Shown here piece after piece: positions 1 to 6,748 of a stretch of DNA of 27,715 nt (position 1 is its first letter; each line of letters opens with the position of its first letter). The stretch is from NCBI GenBank assembly GCA_023451265.1, contig JAEYAG010000257.1:1-27715 (forward strand). Reading direction: 5' to 3'. The stretch comes from Actinomycetes bacterium. Lineage in GTDB: Bacteria > Actinomycetota > Actinomycetes > Actinomycetales > Microbacteriaceae. The position numbers were made by a program, and so were the translations under genes. The notes beneath the pieces were generated by a model. The model was not told the DNA's origin. It ran no database searches and was given only the letters and a program-made list of their open reading frames with translations.

Positions 1-1074
1 GTCCCGGCCGTCGCGGCCCCGGCCGGCGAGTCGCACCCGGTAGCCGCACTCGAGGCCGCCGCGGGCGCCCCGGCATCCGCCGTTCCTGTTCCGAAAGCAG
101 GCGAAACCGCCGCTTCTGCCGCCCAGCCCGGCCCGAATGCGCAATCCAGCCTGCTTTCGGAACCGATCATCCGGGTCACCGGCCTGCGCACCCGCCGCGG
201 GCGCGCCGAGATCCTGCACGGCATCGACCTCGACGTGCCGGCGGGGCAGTTCGTCGCCATCGTCGGCGCGAACGGTACGGGCAAGACGACCCTGCTGCAG
301 TCGATCGCCGGGGTCGTGCGAGTGCCGCGCGGCCAGGTCACCGTCGACGGCGTCGACGTCGCCCGCACCGACCTGCGCGCACTGTCGCGCCGCATCGGGT
401 TCGTCTTCCAGAATCCCGAGCACCAGTTCATCGCGCACACCGTGTTCGACGAGCTCGCCCACGGCCTGCGACTGCAGAAGCTCCCCGAGGCCGAGGTGCG
501 CGAGCGCGCGTTCGACGTCCTGCGCCGGTTCGGCCTCGAGGGCAAGGCCGACGTGCACCCGTTCCTGCTGTCGGGCGGACAGAAGCGGCGCCTATCCGTC
601 GGCACGGCGCTCGTCGCGGGCGCGCCCGTGCTCGCCCTCGACGAGCCGACGTTCGGGCAGGACCGTGCCCGCGCCGACGAGCTCATGCACCTGCTCCGCG
701 AGCTGTCGGATGCCGGCACCACCATCCTCGTCGTGACCCACGACATGCAGCTGGTCACCGAGTACGCGCACCGCACGATCGTCGTCGGCGACGGCCGCAT
801 CGTGGCGGATGCCGCCACCTCCGCCGTCTTCGCCGACGATGCGCTGCTGCGCGCCGCGGGACTGCGGCAGCCACCGCTGCGTCGCGCGTTCGCCGATCTC
901 CGCCGGCATCCGTCGCTCGCCGGCGTGACCCGCCTGGGCGACCTGCCCTCGCCCTCGTCCTCGAACGACGGCGCCACATTCCCGTCGCGGCCCCAGAAAC
1001 CTTTGGCGCCGCGACAGGGAAGTGGCGCCGTCGCCGCGGCGACCGCCGAGATCACCCGCGAGGTCACCCCGTGA
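1..1074 (+). CDS. ECF-type ABC transporter ATPase, C-terminal part (5'-truncated by window edge)
   Basis: The reading frame is open from base 1, so this is the 3' part of a longer gene; about 357 codons are visible. One complete ABC ATPase domain is present, with Walker A GANGTGKTT near nt 265-291, signature LSGGQKRRLS near nt 568-600, Walker B VLALDEPTF near nt 628-655 and an H-loop VTHDMQ. An Ala/Pro-rich linker (nt 1-165) precedes it, as expected if a first ATPase domain lies upstream, as in the duplicated YkoD-type ECF ATPases. It should energise the T and S components encoded downstream; the stop overlaps the next start (GTGA). Two palindromic elements sit inside the gene, one in the linker and one in the tail after the H-loop domain. 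An ATP start at nt 235 would cut off the first beta strand and is not plausible. Function is sure; substrate is not. Confidence 0.9.
   Translation, partial: VPAVAAPAGESHPVAALEAAAGAPASAVPVPKAGETAASAAQPGPNAQSSLLSEPIIRVTGLRTRRGRAEILHGIDLDVPAGQFVAIVGANGTGKTTLLQSIAGVVRVPRGQVTVDGVDVARTDLRALSRRIGFVFQNPEHQFIAHTVFDELAHGLRLQKLPEAEVRERAFDVLRRFGLEGKADVHPFLLSGGQKRRLSVGTALVAGAPVLALDEPTFGQDRARADELMHLLRELSDAGTTILVVTHDMQLVTEYAHRTIVVGDGRIVADAATSAVFADDALLRAAGLRQPPLRRAFADLRRHPSLAGVTRLGDLPSPSSSNDGATFPSRPQKPLAPRQGSGAVAAATAEITREVTP
88..163. repeat. Palindromic element with GAAAGCAGGC core, inside ATPase linker
   Basis: The arm GTTCCGAAAGCAGGC (88-102) is perfectly complementary to 149-163 across a 46-nt spacer. 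The inner 10 bp of the arm and the 46-nt spacing recur at 3326-3391. The element is read through in frame within the ATPase linker. Confidence 0.7.
967..1032. repeat. 66-nt palindromic element inside ATPase 3' end
   Basis: Two 24-nt arms, 967-990 and 1009-1032, are complementary at 21 of 24 positions around an 18-nt loop. The outer arm is GACGGCGCCAC. It lies in frame in the low-complexity tail of the ECF ATPase; 66 nt is exactly 22 codons, so it would not disturb the frame. Confidence 0.65.
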
Positions 1075-1880
1075 CCGCGGCGGTGGTGGACCCGTGGGCG
1101 GTCCAGGCGCCGACCGGCCGGTTCCTCTACGGCCTGAATCCGCTCGCCAAGTTCGCCGCGCCCGTCCCGGCGATGATTCTGCTCGTGTTCGTCCGCGACA
1201 TCGCGACGCCGCTGGCGTTCCTCGCGCTGGCCTACGTCGTGCTGCTGGCGGGCGCCCGCCTCACCGGGCGCCTCGCGTTGCTGCTGCTCGTCGCGCTCCC
1301 CGCCGGGGCCGCGCTGATCGGCGCGAGCATGGCGGTGTGGATCGACGCGTCGCGGGTCGACACCTCGGTGACGATCGTGCAGGTCGGCGACTGGTCGCTG
1401 TACGGCGGCGCGCTGCTCATCGGCATGGCCACCGGTGTGCGGCTGGCCGCGATCATCGCGCTGGCGCTCATCGCGGGCGTGACCAGCACCGGCCCCGACA
1501 TCGTCCGCGCGATGGTGCAGCAGCTGCGCGTGCCGTACCGGATCGGGTACACGGCGCTCGCGGCGTTCCGGTTCGTGCCGCGCTTCGGGTACGAGCTCGA
1601 GGTCATCCGGCAGGCCCATCGCGTCCGCGGATCGCACGGCGGCCGCGGTCCGTTCGCGGCGCTCGCGCGCTGGTGGGGCTACATCGTGCCGCTGCTGGCC
1701 GGCGCGATCCGGCATGCCGAGCGCGTCGCCCTCGCGATGGATGCCCGCGCCTTCGGCGCCCACCCCGACCGCACCGAGCGCCACCTCGTGCCGTGGCGCA
1801 CCCGCGACACCGTGTTCGTGATCGCGTTCTGGGCCGTGAGCACCGGCATCCTCATCGCCTTCTTCCCGTGGACACGCTGA
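1071..1880 (+). CDS. ecfT: ECF transporter T component (CbiQ/EcfT family)
   Basis: A 269-residue membrane protein that would couple ATPase hydrolysis to the substrate-binding S component. The GTG start lies in a GTGA overlap with the ATPase stop, which implies translational coupling. Hydrophobic segments are visible near residues 25-65, 70-90, 110-140 and 240-265. In the cytoplasmic loop the two Ala-Arg coupling motifs typical of EcfT can be seen in variant form: HRVRGSHGGRG near residue 180 and MDARAFGAHPDRT near 222-234. Length fits the family (about 250-270 residues). Next in the operon, 10 nt downstream, is a siderophore-interacting protein gene with its own Shine-Dalgarno (AAAGGACAG). 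Family assignment is strong; the transported substrate is not readable from this protein. Confidence 0.88.
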   Translation: MTAAVVDPWAVQAPTGRFLYGLNPLAKFAAPVPAMILLVFVRDIATPLAFLALAYVVLLAGARLTGRLALLLLVALPAGAALIGASMAVWIDASRVDTSVTIVQVGDWSLYGGALLIGMATGVRLAAIIALALIAGVTSTGPDIVRAMVQQLRVPYRIGYTALAAFRFVPRFGYELEVIRQAHRVRGSHGGRGPFAALARWWGYIVPLLAGAIRHAERVALAMDARAFGAHPDRTERHLVPWRTRDTVFVIAFWAVSTGILIAFFPWTR

Positions 1881-1890
1881 AAGGACAGCC

Positions 1891-2772
1891 ATGGCCCGCT
1901 TCTCCAGCCTCGTGAAGCCCGCGTCGCAGGAGCTCATCCACCTGCAGGTGCTGCGCACCGAGCGCCTCTCGCCGCACTGGATGCGCATCACCCTCGGCGG
2001 CGGCGAGATCGCGCGCTTCACGGCGATGGGCTACGACCAGTGGTTCCGCATCTTCCTGCCACACAGCGGCGAGGGCGGGGACGAGGGGCTCGAGCGCATT
2101 CCCGCCAAGGCGAACAAGATCTTCGGGTACCTCAAGTACCTGCGGATCCCCGACGGCGTCCGCCCCGTCATGCGCAACTACACGGTGCGCGCCTACCGGG
2201 CCGCCGGGTCCAGCGGCGGCCCGGAGATCGACGTCGACTTCGTGCTGCACGGCTCGGGTCCGACGGCCGGTCCCGCATCGCGGTGGGCGGATGCCGCGGT
2301 GCCGGGCGAGTCTGTCGTCGTGATCGACGAGGGGCTCGGCTTCAATCCGCAGCGCGGCGTCGAGAGCGTGCTGCTGGTCGCCGACGAGACGGGTGCGCCC
2401 GCGGTGGCCGGCATCTGCGCGTCGCTGCCGGACTCCTCCACCGGAGTCGCGCTGATCGAGGCGCCGTCGGCGGAGGACGTGCTGGAGTTCGAGGCGCCGG
2501 CGGGCATCGAGGTGCGCTGGCTGGTGCGGGATGCGGACGTGAAGCCGGGCACCCTCGCGCTCGAGACGCTGCAGCAGCTCGGGGCACCGGCATCCGACGC
2601 GCACTGCTTCATCGTCGGTGAGCAGTCCCTGCCGACCGCCGCGCGCCGGCACCTCGTCGCGCAGGGCGTCGACAAGGACCGGATCAGCTTCGTCGGCTAC
2701 TGGCGCGTGGGGGCGGCGTCGCCCGCCCCCAAGTCGCAGCAGGCTCAGGCCGCCGTCGGCGGAGCGCACTGA
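1891..2772 (+). CDS. Siderophore-interacting protein (FAD-binding ferric-siderophore reductase family)
   Basis: 293 residues. The N-terminal half looks like the FAD-binding domain of the SIP/ViuB family: the phrase RNYTVRAYR near residues 94-102 matches the flavin-binding R-x-Y-T-x-R motif, followed by the VDFVLHGSGPTAGPASRWA segment that contacts FAD and phosphate. The C-terminal half ends with FVGYWRVG, the usual end of SIP proteins. Such enzymes release iron from imported ferric siderophores in the cytoplasm using NAD(P)H or ferredoxin. ATG start with AAAGGACAG upstream; its stop overlaps the S-component start by one base. Being inside an ECF operon suggests that the transporter carries an iron complex, heme or a related compound; that is inference. 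Confidence 0.88.
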   Translation: MARFSSLVKPASQELIHLQVLRTERLSPHWMRITLGGGEIARFTAMGYDQWFRIFLPHSGEGGDEGLERIPAKANKIFGYLKYLRIPDGVRPVMRNYTVRAYRAAGSSGGPEIDVDFVLHGSGPTAGPASRWADAAVPGESVVVIDEGLGFNPQRGVESVLLVADETGAPAVAGICASLPDSSTGVALIEAPSAEDVLEFEAPAGIEVRWLVRDADVKPGTLALETLQQLGAPASDAHCFIVGEQSLPTAARRHLVAQGVDKDRISFVGYWRVGAASPAPKSQQAQAAVGGAH

Positions 2773-3338
2773 TGGGCAAGGTGACGACGGCGTACCTGTT
2801 GACCTGCGCCGCGATCGGCGTCGCGACCGGGCTGCTCATCATTCCGGCGACGGCGTTCTCGACGGCGACGTATGCGACGATGCCGCCTGTCTCCGCGATC
2901 GTCGCGGGCGCGTGGGTCATCGGGTTCGTCGTCGCGATGCGGCTGATCGAGCGCCCCGGCGCGGCCCTGTTGACGGGTCTGATCTCGGGTCTCGTCGCCA
3001 CCCCGCTGTCGACGACGGGCGCGGCGATCGTCGTCACGAACGTGATGTTCGCCGCGTTCATCGAGCTGCCGTTCCTGGTCACGCTGTACCGGCGCTGGTC
3101 GCGGTGGCTGTACTTCGTGGGCGCCACGGCGCTGGCCGCGTTCTACTCCGTCTGGACGGTCACGGCCGCCGACATGCAGGCGTTCCAGGGGTGGGTCGTC
3201 GCACTCTACGTCGTCGTCCTGGTCGCGTCGGAGCTCGGGGCAGTGGCCCTCGGCCGCGTCCTCGCCGACCGGCTGCGCGCCGCGGGCGTCGCGCGGCTCG
3301 CCCGGCGGCGGCCCGCCGACGTCGCGAAAGCAGGCTGA
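2772..3338 (+). CDS. ECF transporter substrate-binding S component (YkoE-like), substrate unknown
   Basis: 188 residues with about six hydrophobic segments and a basic C-terminus, the size and layout of ECF S components. It is the last gene of the cassette and overlaps the SIP stop by one base. The sequence resembles the YkoE-like group of S components, whose founding member is linked to thiamine or hydroxymethylpyrimidine, but this assignment is by general appearance. The SIP neighbour argues instead for an iron-related ligand. The last residues (AKAG) and the stop are encoded by the left arm of a palindromic element that occurs again inside the ATPase gene, so the C-terminus may have been remodelled by that element. 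Confidence 0.78.
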   Translation: MGKVTTAYLLTCAAIGVATGLLIIPATAFSTATYATMPPVSAIVAGAWVIGFVVAMRLIERPGAALLTGLISGLVATPLSTTGAAIVVTNVMFAAFIELPFLVTLYRRWSRWLYFVGATALAAFYSVWTVTAADMQAFQGWVVALYVVVLVASELGAVALGRVLADRLRAAGVARLARRRPADVAKAG

Positions 3339-3391
3339 GCCGGGCGATCCGGGCGCCGCGGCGCCGGTAGCGGCCGATTCCGCCTGCTTTC
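3326..3391. repeat. Palindromic element, second copy of GAAAGCAGGC type; possible bidirectional terminator
   Basis: GAAAGCAGGC at 3326-3335 is complementary to 3382-3391 with a 46-nt GC-rich spacer that contains GGCGCCGCGGCGCC. It spans the S-component stop codon and lies between convergent genes, so it may act as a terminator, although no T-run follows on either strand. Bases just outside the arm core resemble the copy at 88-163 (AAAGCAGGC then NRARCC). Confidence 0.65.
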
Positions 3392-3455
3392 AGCACACGA
3401 AACGGCGGATGCCGCGCCCGCCCGGCGGGGCGGTCGCGGCATCCGGCGCCGCGCG

Positions 3456-4619
3456 CTACTTCTTGCCGACGATCTGACGCGAGACGATGTCGCGCATGAT
3501 CTCGTTCGTGCCGCCGTAGATGCGGTGCACGCGGGCGTCGAGGTAAGCGCGGGCGATGGGGTACTCGGTGATGTAGCCGTAGCCGCCGTGCAGCTGCACG
3601 CCGACGTCGAGCAACTCGGCCTCGCGGTCGGTCGACCAGAACTTGACCTTCGCGGCCTCTTCGGCCGTGAGCTTCTTGTCCTTGTAGAGCATCATGGCGC
3701 GGTCGTTGTACGTCCACATGACGTCCACGGTGGTCGCCATGTCGGCCAGGCGGAAGCGGGTGTTCTGGAAGTCAGCGATGCGCTCGCCGAACGCCTCACG
3801 GCTCAGCACGTAGTCGCGCGTCCAGACGAAAGCGGCTTCGCCGGCGGCGGCTGCCGCGACGCCGATCGAGAGGCGCTCGAGCGGCAGGTTCATCATGAGC
3901 TGGATGAACCCGAGGCCCTCCTTGCCGCCGATGAGGTTCGCCTCGGGCACGAACACGTCGGTGAAGCTGAGCTCGGCGGTGTCCCAGCCGTGGAAGCCCA
4001 TCTTCTCGAGCTTCTTGCCGTGGTCGAACCCCTCCATGCCGTCCTCGAGGATGAGCAGGCTGAAGGCGTCCGGACGGTTGCCCTCACCGGTCTTCACGAA
4101 CGTGACCACCATGTCGGCGGTCTTGCCGGAGGAGATGAACGTCTTCGCGCCGTTGACGATGTAGCCGCCGTCGACCTTCTTCGCGGTCGTCTTGATGCCG
4201 CGGAGGTCGCTACCCGCGCCCGGCTCGGTCATCGCGAGGGCGCCGAGGATCTCGCCGGTCGCCATGCCCGGCAGCCACTTCTCCTTCTGCTCCTGCGTGC
4301 CCATGTGCACGATGTACGGCACGGCCAGGTCGTCCTGAATGCCGAAGGCTCCGGCGAGCGAACCCTGTCCGGCGCCGATGGTCTCCTCGAGCACGATCGC
4401 GCGGAAGCGGTAGTCCTGCAGCATCCCGGCGCCGCCGAACTCTTCCGGCACGCTCAGCCCGATGATGCCGGCCTCACCGGCGGCGAGCATGGTGGCGCGG
4501 TCGATCTCGCCGTCCGCCTCCCACTGCTTGCGCTTCTCCTCGGTCGCGTAGCGCTTGAGGAACTCCTTGACGACGTCGCGGAACGCCTCGTGGTCCTCGT
4601 CGTAGATCTCGCGCTCCAT
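3456..4619 (-). CDS. Acyl-CoA dehydrogenase
   Basis: 387 residues starting MEREIYDEDHEAF, with AGAGG 8-12 nt upstream; an upstream in-frame extension is only antisense of the radical SAM gene and lacks family sequence. It catalyses FAD-dependent alpha,beta-dehydrogenation of acyl-CoA. The flavin/substrate motif ALAMTEPGAGSDLRG and the C-terminal GGYGYITEYPIAR and RIYGGTNEIMRDI motifs are present. The position that carries the catalytic Glu in medium-chain enzymes (YEGT) is Gly here (YGGT), while the phrase LPLERLSIG carries the Glu used by isovaleryl- and long-chain-type enzymes. This suggests a long- or branched-chain acyl substrate. It converges on the ECF cassette and diverges from the radical SAM gene. 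Confidence 0.93.
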   Translation of the reverse strand: MEREIYDEDHEAFRDVVKEFLKRYATEEKRKQWEADGEIDRATMLAAGEAGIIGLSVPEEFGGAGMLQDYRFRAIVLEETIGAGQGSLAGAFGIQDDLAVPYIVHMGTQEQKEKWLPGMATGEILGALAMTEPGAGSDLRGIKTTAKKVDGGYIVNGAKTFISSGKTADMVVTFVKTGEGNRPDAFSLLILEDGMEGFDHGKKLEKMGFHGWDTAELSFTDVFVPEANLIGGKEGLGFIQLMMNLPLERLSIGVAAAAAGEAAFVWTRDYVLSREAFGERIADFQNTRFRLADMATTVDVMWTYNDRAMMLYKDKKLTAEEAAKVKFWSTDREAELLDVGVQLHGGYGYITEYPIARAYLDARVHRIYGGTNEIMRDIVSRQIVGKK

Positions 4620-4758
4620 GGTGCGCCTGCCTCTCGTCGTCGAGTGTCGAAGTGGTCGGATGCCGTGACATTGCATCCCAGCTGCAATGGTACTCGGTTT
4701 CATCGGGGACCAAGGGGCGAGGATTGTCGCTGGATCGTATCTATGTTCTACTTTCATC

Positions 4759-5817
4759 ATGCGGTGGCAGGGACAAATGATCGATGACGTGGATGCCGCG
4801 GCCCTTCCCGGCCTGGAGTCGATGGCGGGTTTGGTGCGCACCGTGACGACGCCCGAGTTCGCCGGGATGACGTTCCACGAGGTGCACGCGAAGTCGGCGC
4901 TGAACCACGTGCCGGGCGCCTCCGCGATGCCGTTCGACTGGACGGTCAACCCGTACCGGGGCTGCAGTCATGCCTGTGCCTACTGCTTCGCCCGCAACAC
5001 GCACACGTATCTCGATCTCGACGCGGGGCGCGACTTCGACAGCCAGATCGTCGTCAAGGTCAACGTCGCCGAGGTGCTACGGGCAGAGCTCGCGGCGCCG
5101 GGCTGGCAGCGCGAATCGATCGCACTCGGGACCAACACCGACCCGTACCAGCGCGCCGAAGGGCGGTATCGGCTCATGCCCGGCATCATCGACGCCCTCG
5201 CCGACAGCCGCACGCCGTTCTCGATCCTCACGAAAGGGACGCTGCTGCGTCGCGATCTTCCGCTGCTGCAGGATGCTGCGACGCGCGTTCCGGTCTCGAT
5301 CGCGATGTCGATCGCCATGCCGGACGAGGCGCTGCGCCAGACCCTCGAGGCCGGCGCCCCCACCTTCCAGGCGCGGCTCGACACCGTGCGCTCGGCGACG
5401 GATGCCGGGTTCGCCGTCACCGTGTTCCTCATGCCGATCGTGCCGCACCTCACCGACTCCGTAGCCGTCCTCGACGACGCGCTCGGCCGAATCGCGGCAT
5501 CCGGAGCCCGGCGTGTCGTCTTCGGCGCGCTGCACCTGCGCCCGGGAGCGAAGGAGTGGTTCTGGCAGTGGCTCGAGCGGGAGCATCCGGAGCTCGTCCC
5601 GGCCTATCGCGGGCTCTACAGGGGAGCATCCGCGTACGCGCCGGCCGGCTACCGGAAGTGGCTCGCGGCGCGGGTGCGGCCGCTGCTGCGGCGGCATCGA
5701 CTCGGCGGTGGCGCCGAGGAGGAGGTCGAGACGCGCCCGTCGCGCCCGGGGCCGGTGCGGACGACGGGCCGGGCAGCCGCGTCGGGCGTCCGCCTCGCGG
5801 AGGCACGGCTGTTCTGA
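4759..5817 (+). CDS. Radical SAM protein, Rv2578c family
   Basis: 352 residues from the ATG at 4759 (MRWQGQMIDD), which is the usual beginning of this actinobacterial family; the longer frame upstream adds 24 unlike residues. The [4Fe-4S]/SAM cysteines are in CSHACAYC near residues 74-81 (Cx3Cx2C), directly after NPYRGCSH, and a DPYQRAEGRYRLMP segment follows, typical of the SplB-like/Rv2578c group. The C-terminal 40 residues are basic and poorly conserved. The biochemical function of the family is unknown to me. No convincing Shine-Dalgarno is visible before this ATG. Confidence 0.85.
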   Translation: MRWQGQMIDDVDAAALPGLESMAGLVRTVTTPEFAGMTFHEVHAKSALNHVPGASAMPFDWTVNPYRGCSHACAYCFARNTHTYLDLDAGRDFDSQIVVKVNVAEVLRAELAAPGWQRESIALGTNTDPYQRAEGRYRLMPGIIDALADSRTPFSILTKGTLLRRDLPLLQDAATRVPVSIAMSIAMPDEALRQTLEAGAPTFQARLDTVRSATDAGFAVTVFLMPIVPHLTDSVAVLDDALGRIAASGARRVVFGALHLRPGAKEWFWQWLEREHPELVPAYRGLYRGASAYAPAGYRKWLAARVRPLLRRHRLGGGAEEEVETRPSRPGPVRTTGRAAASGVRLAEARLF

Positions 5818-5889
5818 CGGCAGGTTCGCCGGTTCACACCCCGTACGCCGAAGCGGCATCGCCGACGCCGCCTCTGCACACCGCGCGGA

Positions 5890-6507
5890 TCAGCGGTCGT
5901 CGAGGCCAGGGTTCGCCGCACGCAACTCGGCGATCGCCGGAGCCGCGACCCATGCGGCGGTCTCCGGATCGATGAGACTGCCCCGGAGGATGAGCCACGC
6001 GTCGCCCACGAACGTGTGGGAGACGGTCGTGCCCCCGAGCCCGTCCTCCGTCGCGATGGCGAACGACGGCGCGCCGTCGATCTCTGACTCCGCGTAGCCG
6101 CCGTCCGCGCGCAGGGCGTCGATGAGGTTGTCCCGGGTCGTCGCGGCGATCTCGAGCGTGTAGACGCCGACTCCGGCGTCCGACTGCGGCACGCCGAGCA
6201 GGCATCCTCGGTTCTGCGGTGCGCGTGCTGCCGCGTCCCGCGCGAGGGAGCCCGGCAGGTCGCCCGCGAGGGCCGTGCCCTCCATCGACTGGATCAGAAT
6301 GACCTCGCTCCATCCCTCGAACTGCCGGATGGAGTCGATGGGCACGAGCTGCTCGCAGTCGGGGATGACCAGCGCCGCGGGCGACGCCGTGGGGGATGGC
6401 GACCGGGACGGCGAGGGGGTGACCGTCTCGGTCTCCGCGGGCGTAGCGGGCTCGGTCGGTGAGGGCTGCGGGGCGGTGCAGCTGCTGAGCGCCGCCGTCA
6501 GCAGCAC
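5890..6507 (-). CDS. Putative lipoprotein; probable 1-nt frameshift in the signal peptide
   Basis: 205 residues from a GTG at 6507, beginning LLTAALSSC, then a Pro/Thr/Ser-rich spacer and a globular C-terminal part of about 150 residues with two Cys. The lipobox-like LSSC suggests a lipid-anchored extracellular protein, but a nine-residue signal sequence is too short. In another frame, an ATG at 6566 opens MRPRYRDRTTAPLTLAAV and then stops within a few codons. Adding one C to the CCC run just after this stretch would join it to the lipobox and give a normal 30-residue lipoprotein signal. A TACGGT box 7 nt before that ATG supports 6566 as the original start. Function is not recognised; it resembles no enzyme I know. 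Confidence 0.7.
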   Translation of the reverse strand: MLLTAALSSCTAPQPSPTEPATPAETETVTPSPSRSPSPTASPAALVIPDCEQLVPIDSIRQFEGWSEVILIQSMEGTALAGDLPGSLARDAAARAPQNRGCLLGVPQSDAGVGVYTLEIAATTRDNLIDALRADGGYAESEIDGAPSFAIATEDGLGGTTVSHTFVGDAWLILRGSLIDPETAAWVAAPAIAELRAANPGLDDR

Positions 6508-6573
6508 GACGGGACGGCAGCGAGGGTGAGCGGTGCGGTGGTTCGATCTCGGTATCGGGGTCGCATAGCCCCG

Positions 6574-6579
6574 ACCGTA
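6574..6579 (-). promoter_or_regulatory. Possible -10 box for the lipoprotein gene (leaderless)
   Basis: TACGGT on the minus strand lies 7 nt before the ATG at 6566, the spacing expected for a leaderless transcript. No clear -35 box was found. Confidence 0.35.
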
Positions 6580-6675
6580 CGGACACCACGCGGCCGGGCA
6601 CGACCCCCTGGCGACCTCGCAGGGGCTCGGCTACCCTCGGCAGCCCGCCTCACGGCTGTTCTGGCGGCCGTGGCG

Positions 6676-6736
6676 AGGAGATCTGCCCAGGGGAGGACGT
6701 TTCCCGGGGATTCGTCCTCGGCTGGGCAGATCTCCT
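6676..6736. repeat. 61-nt palindrome with AGGAGATCTGCCCAG arms
   Basis: 15-nt perfect arms at 6676-6690 and 6722-6736, then a 2x2 internal loop and a further 7-bp stem (6693-6699 with 6713-6719) around a 13-nt loop. It lies between the helicase stop and the lipoprotein gene, so it could terminate helicase transcription, but there is no T-run. The first 11 bases resemble the palindrome at 25911-25976 (AGGAGATCTGC). Confidence 0.65.
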
Positions 6737-6748
6737 GCGCTCGGGCTG

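Noticed and set aside
4620..4949. N-terminal extension of the acyl-CoA dehydrogenase frame up to 4949
   Set aside because: It is antisense to the radical SAM gene and has no family-like sequence; MEREIYDEDHEAF with a SD at 4619 is the natural start.
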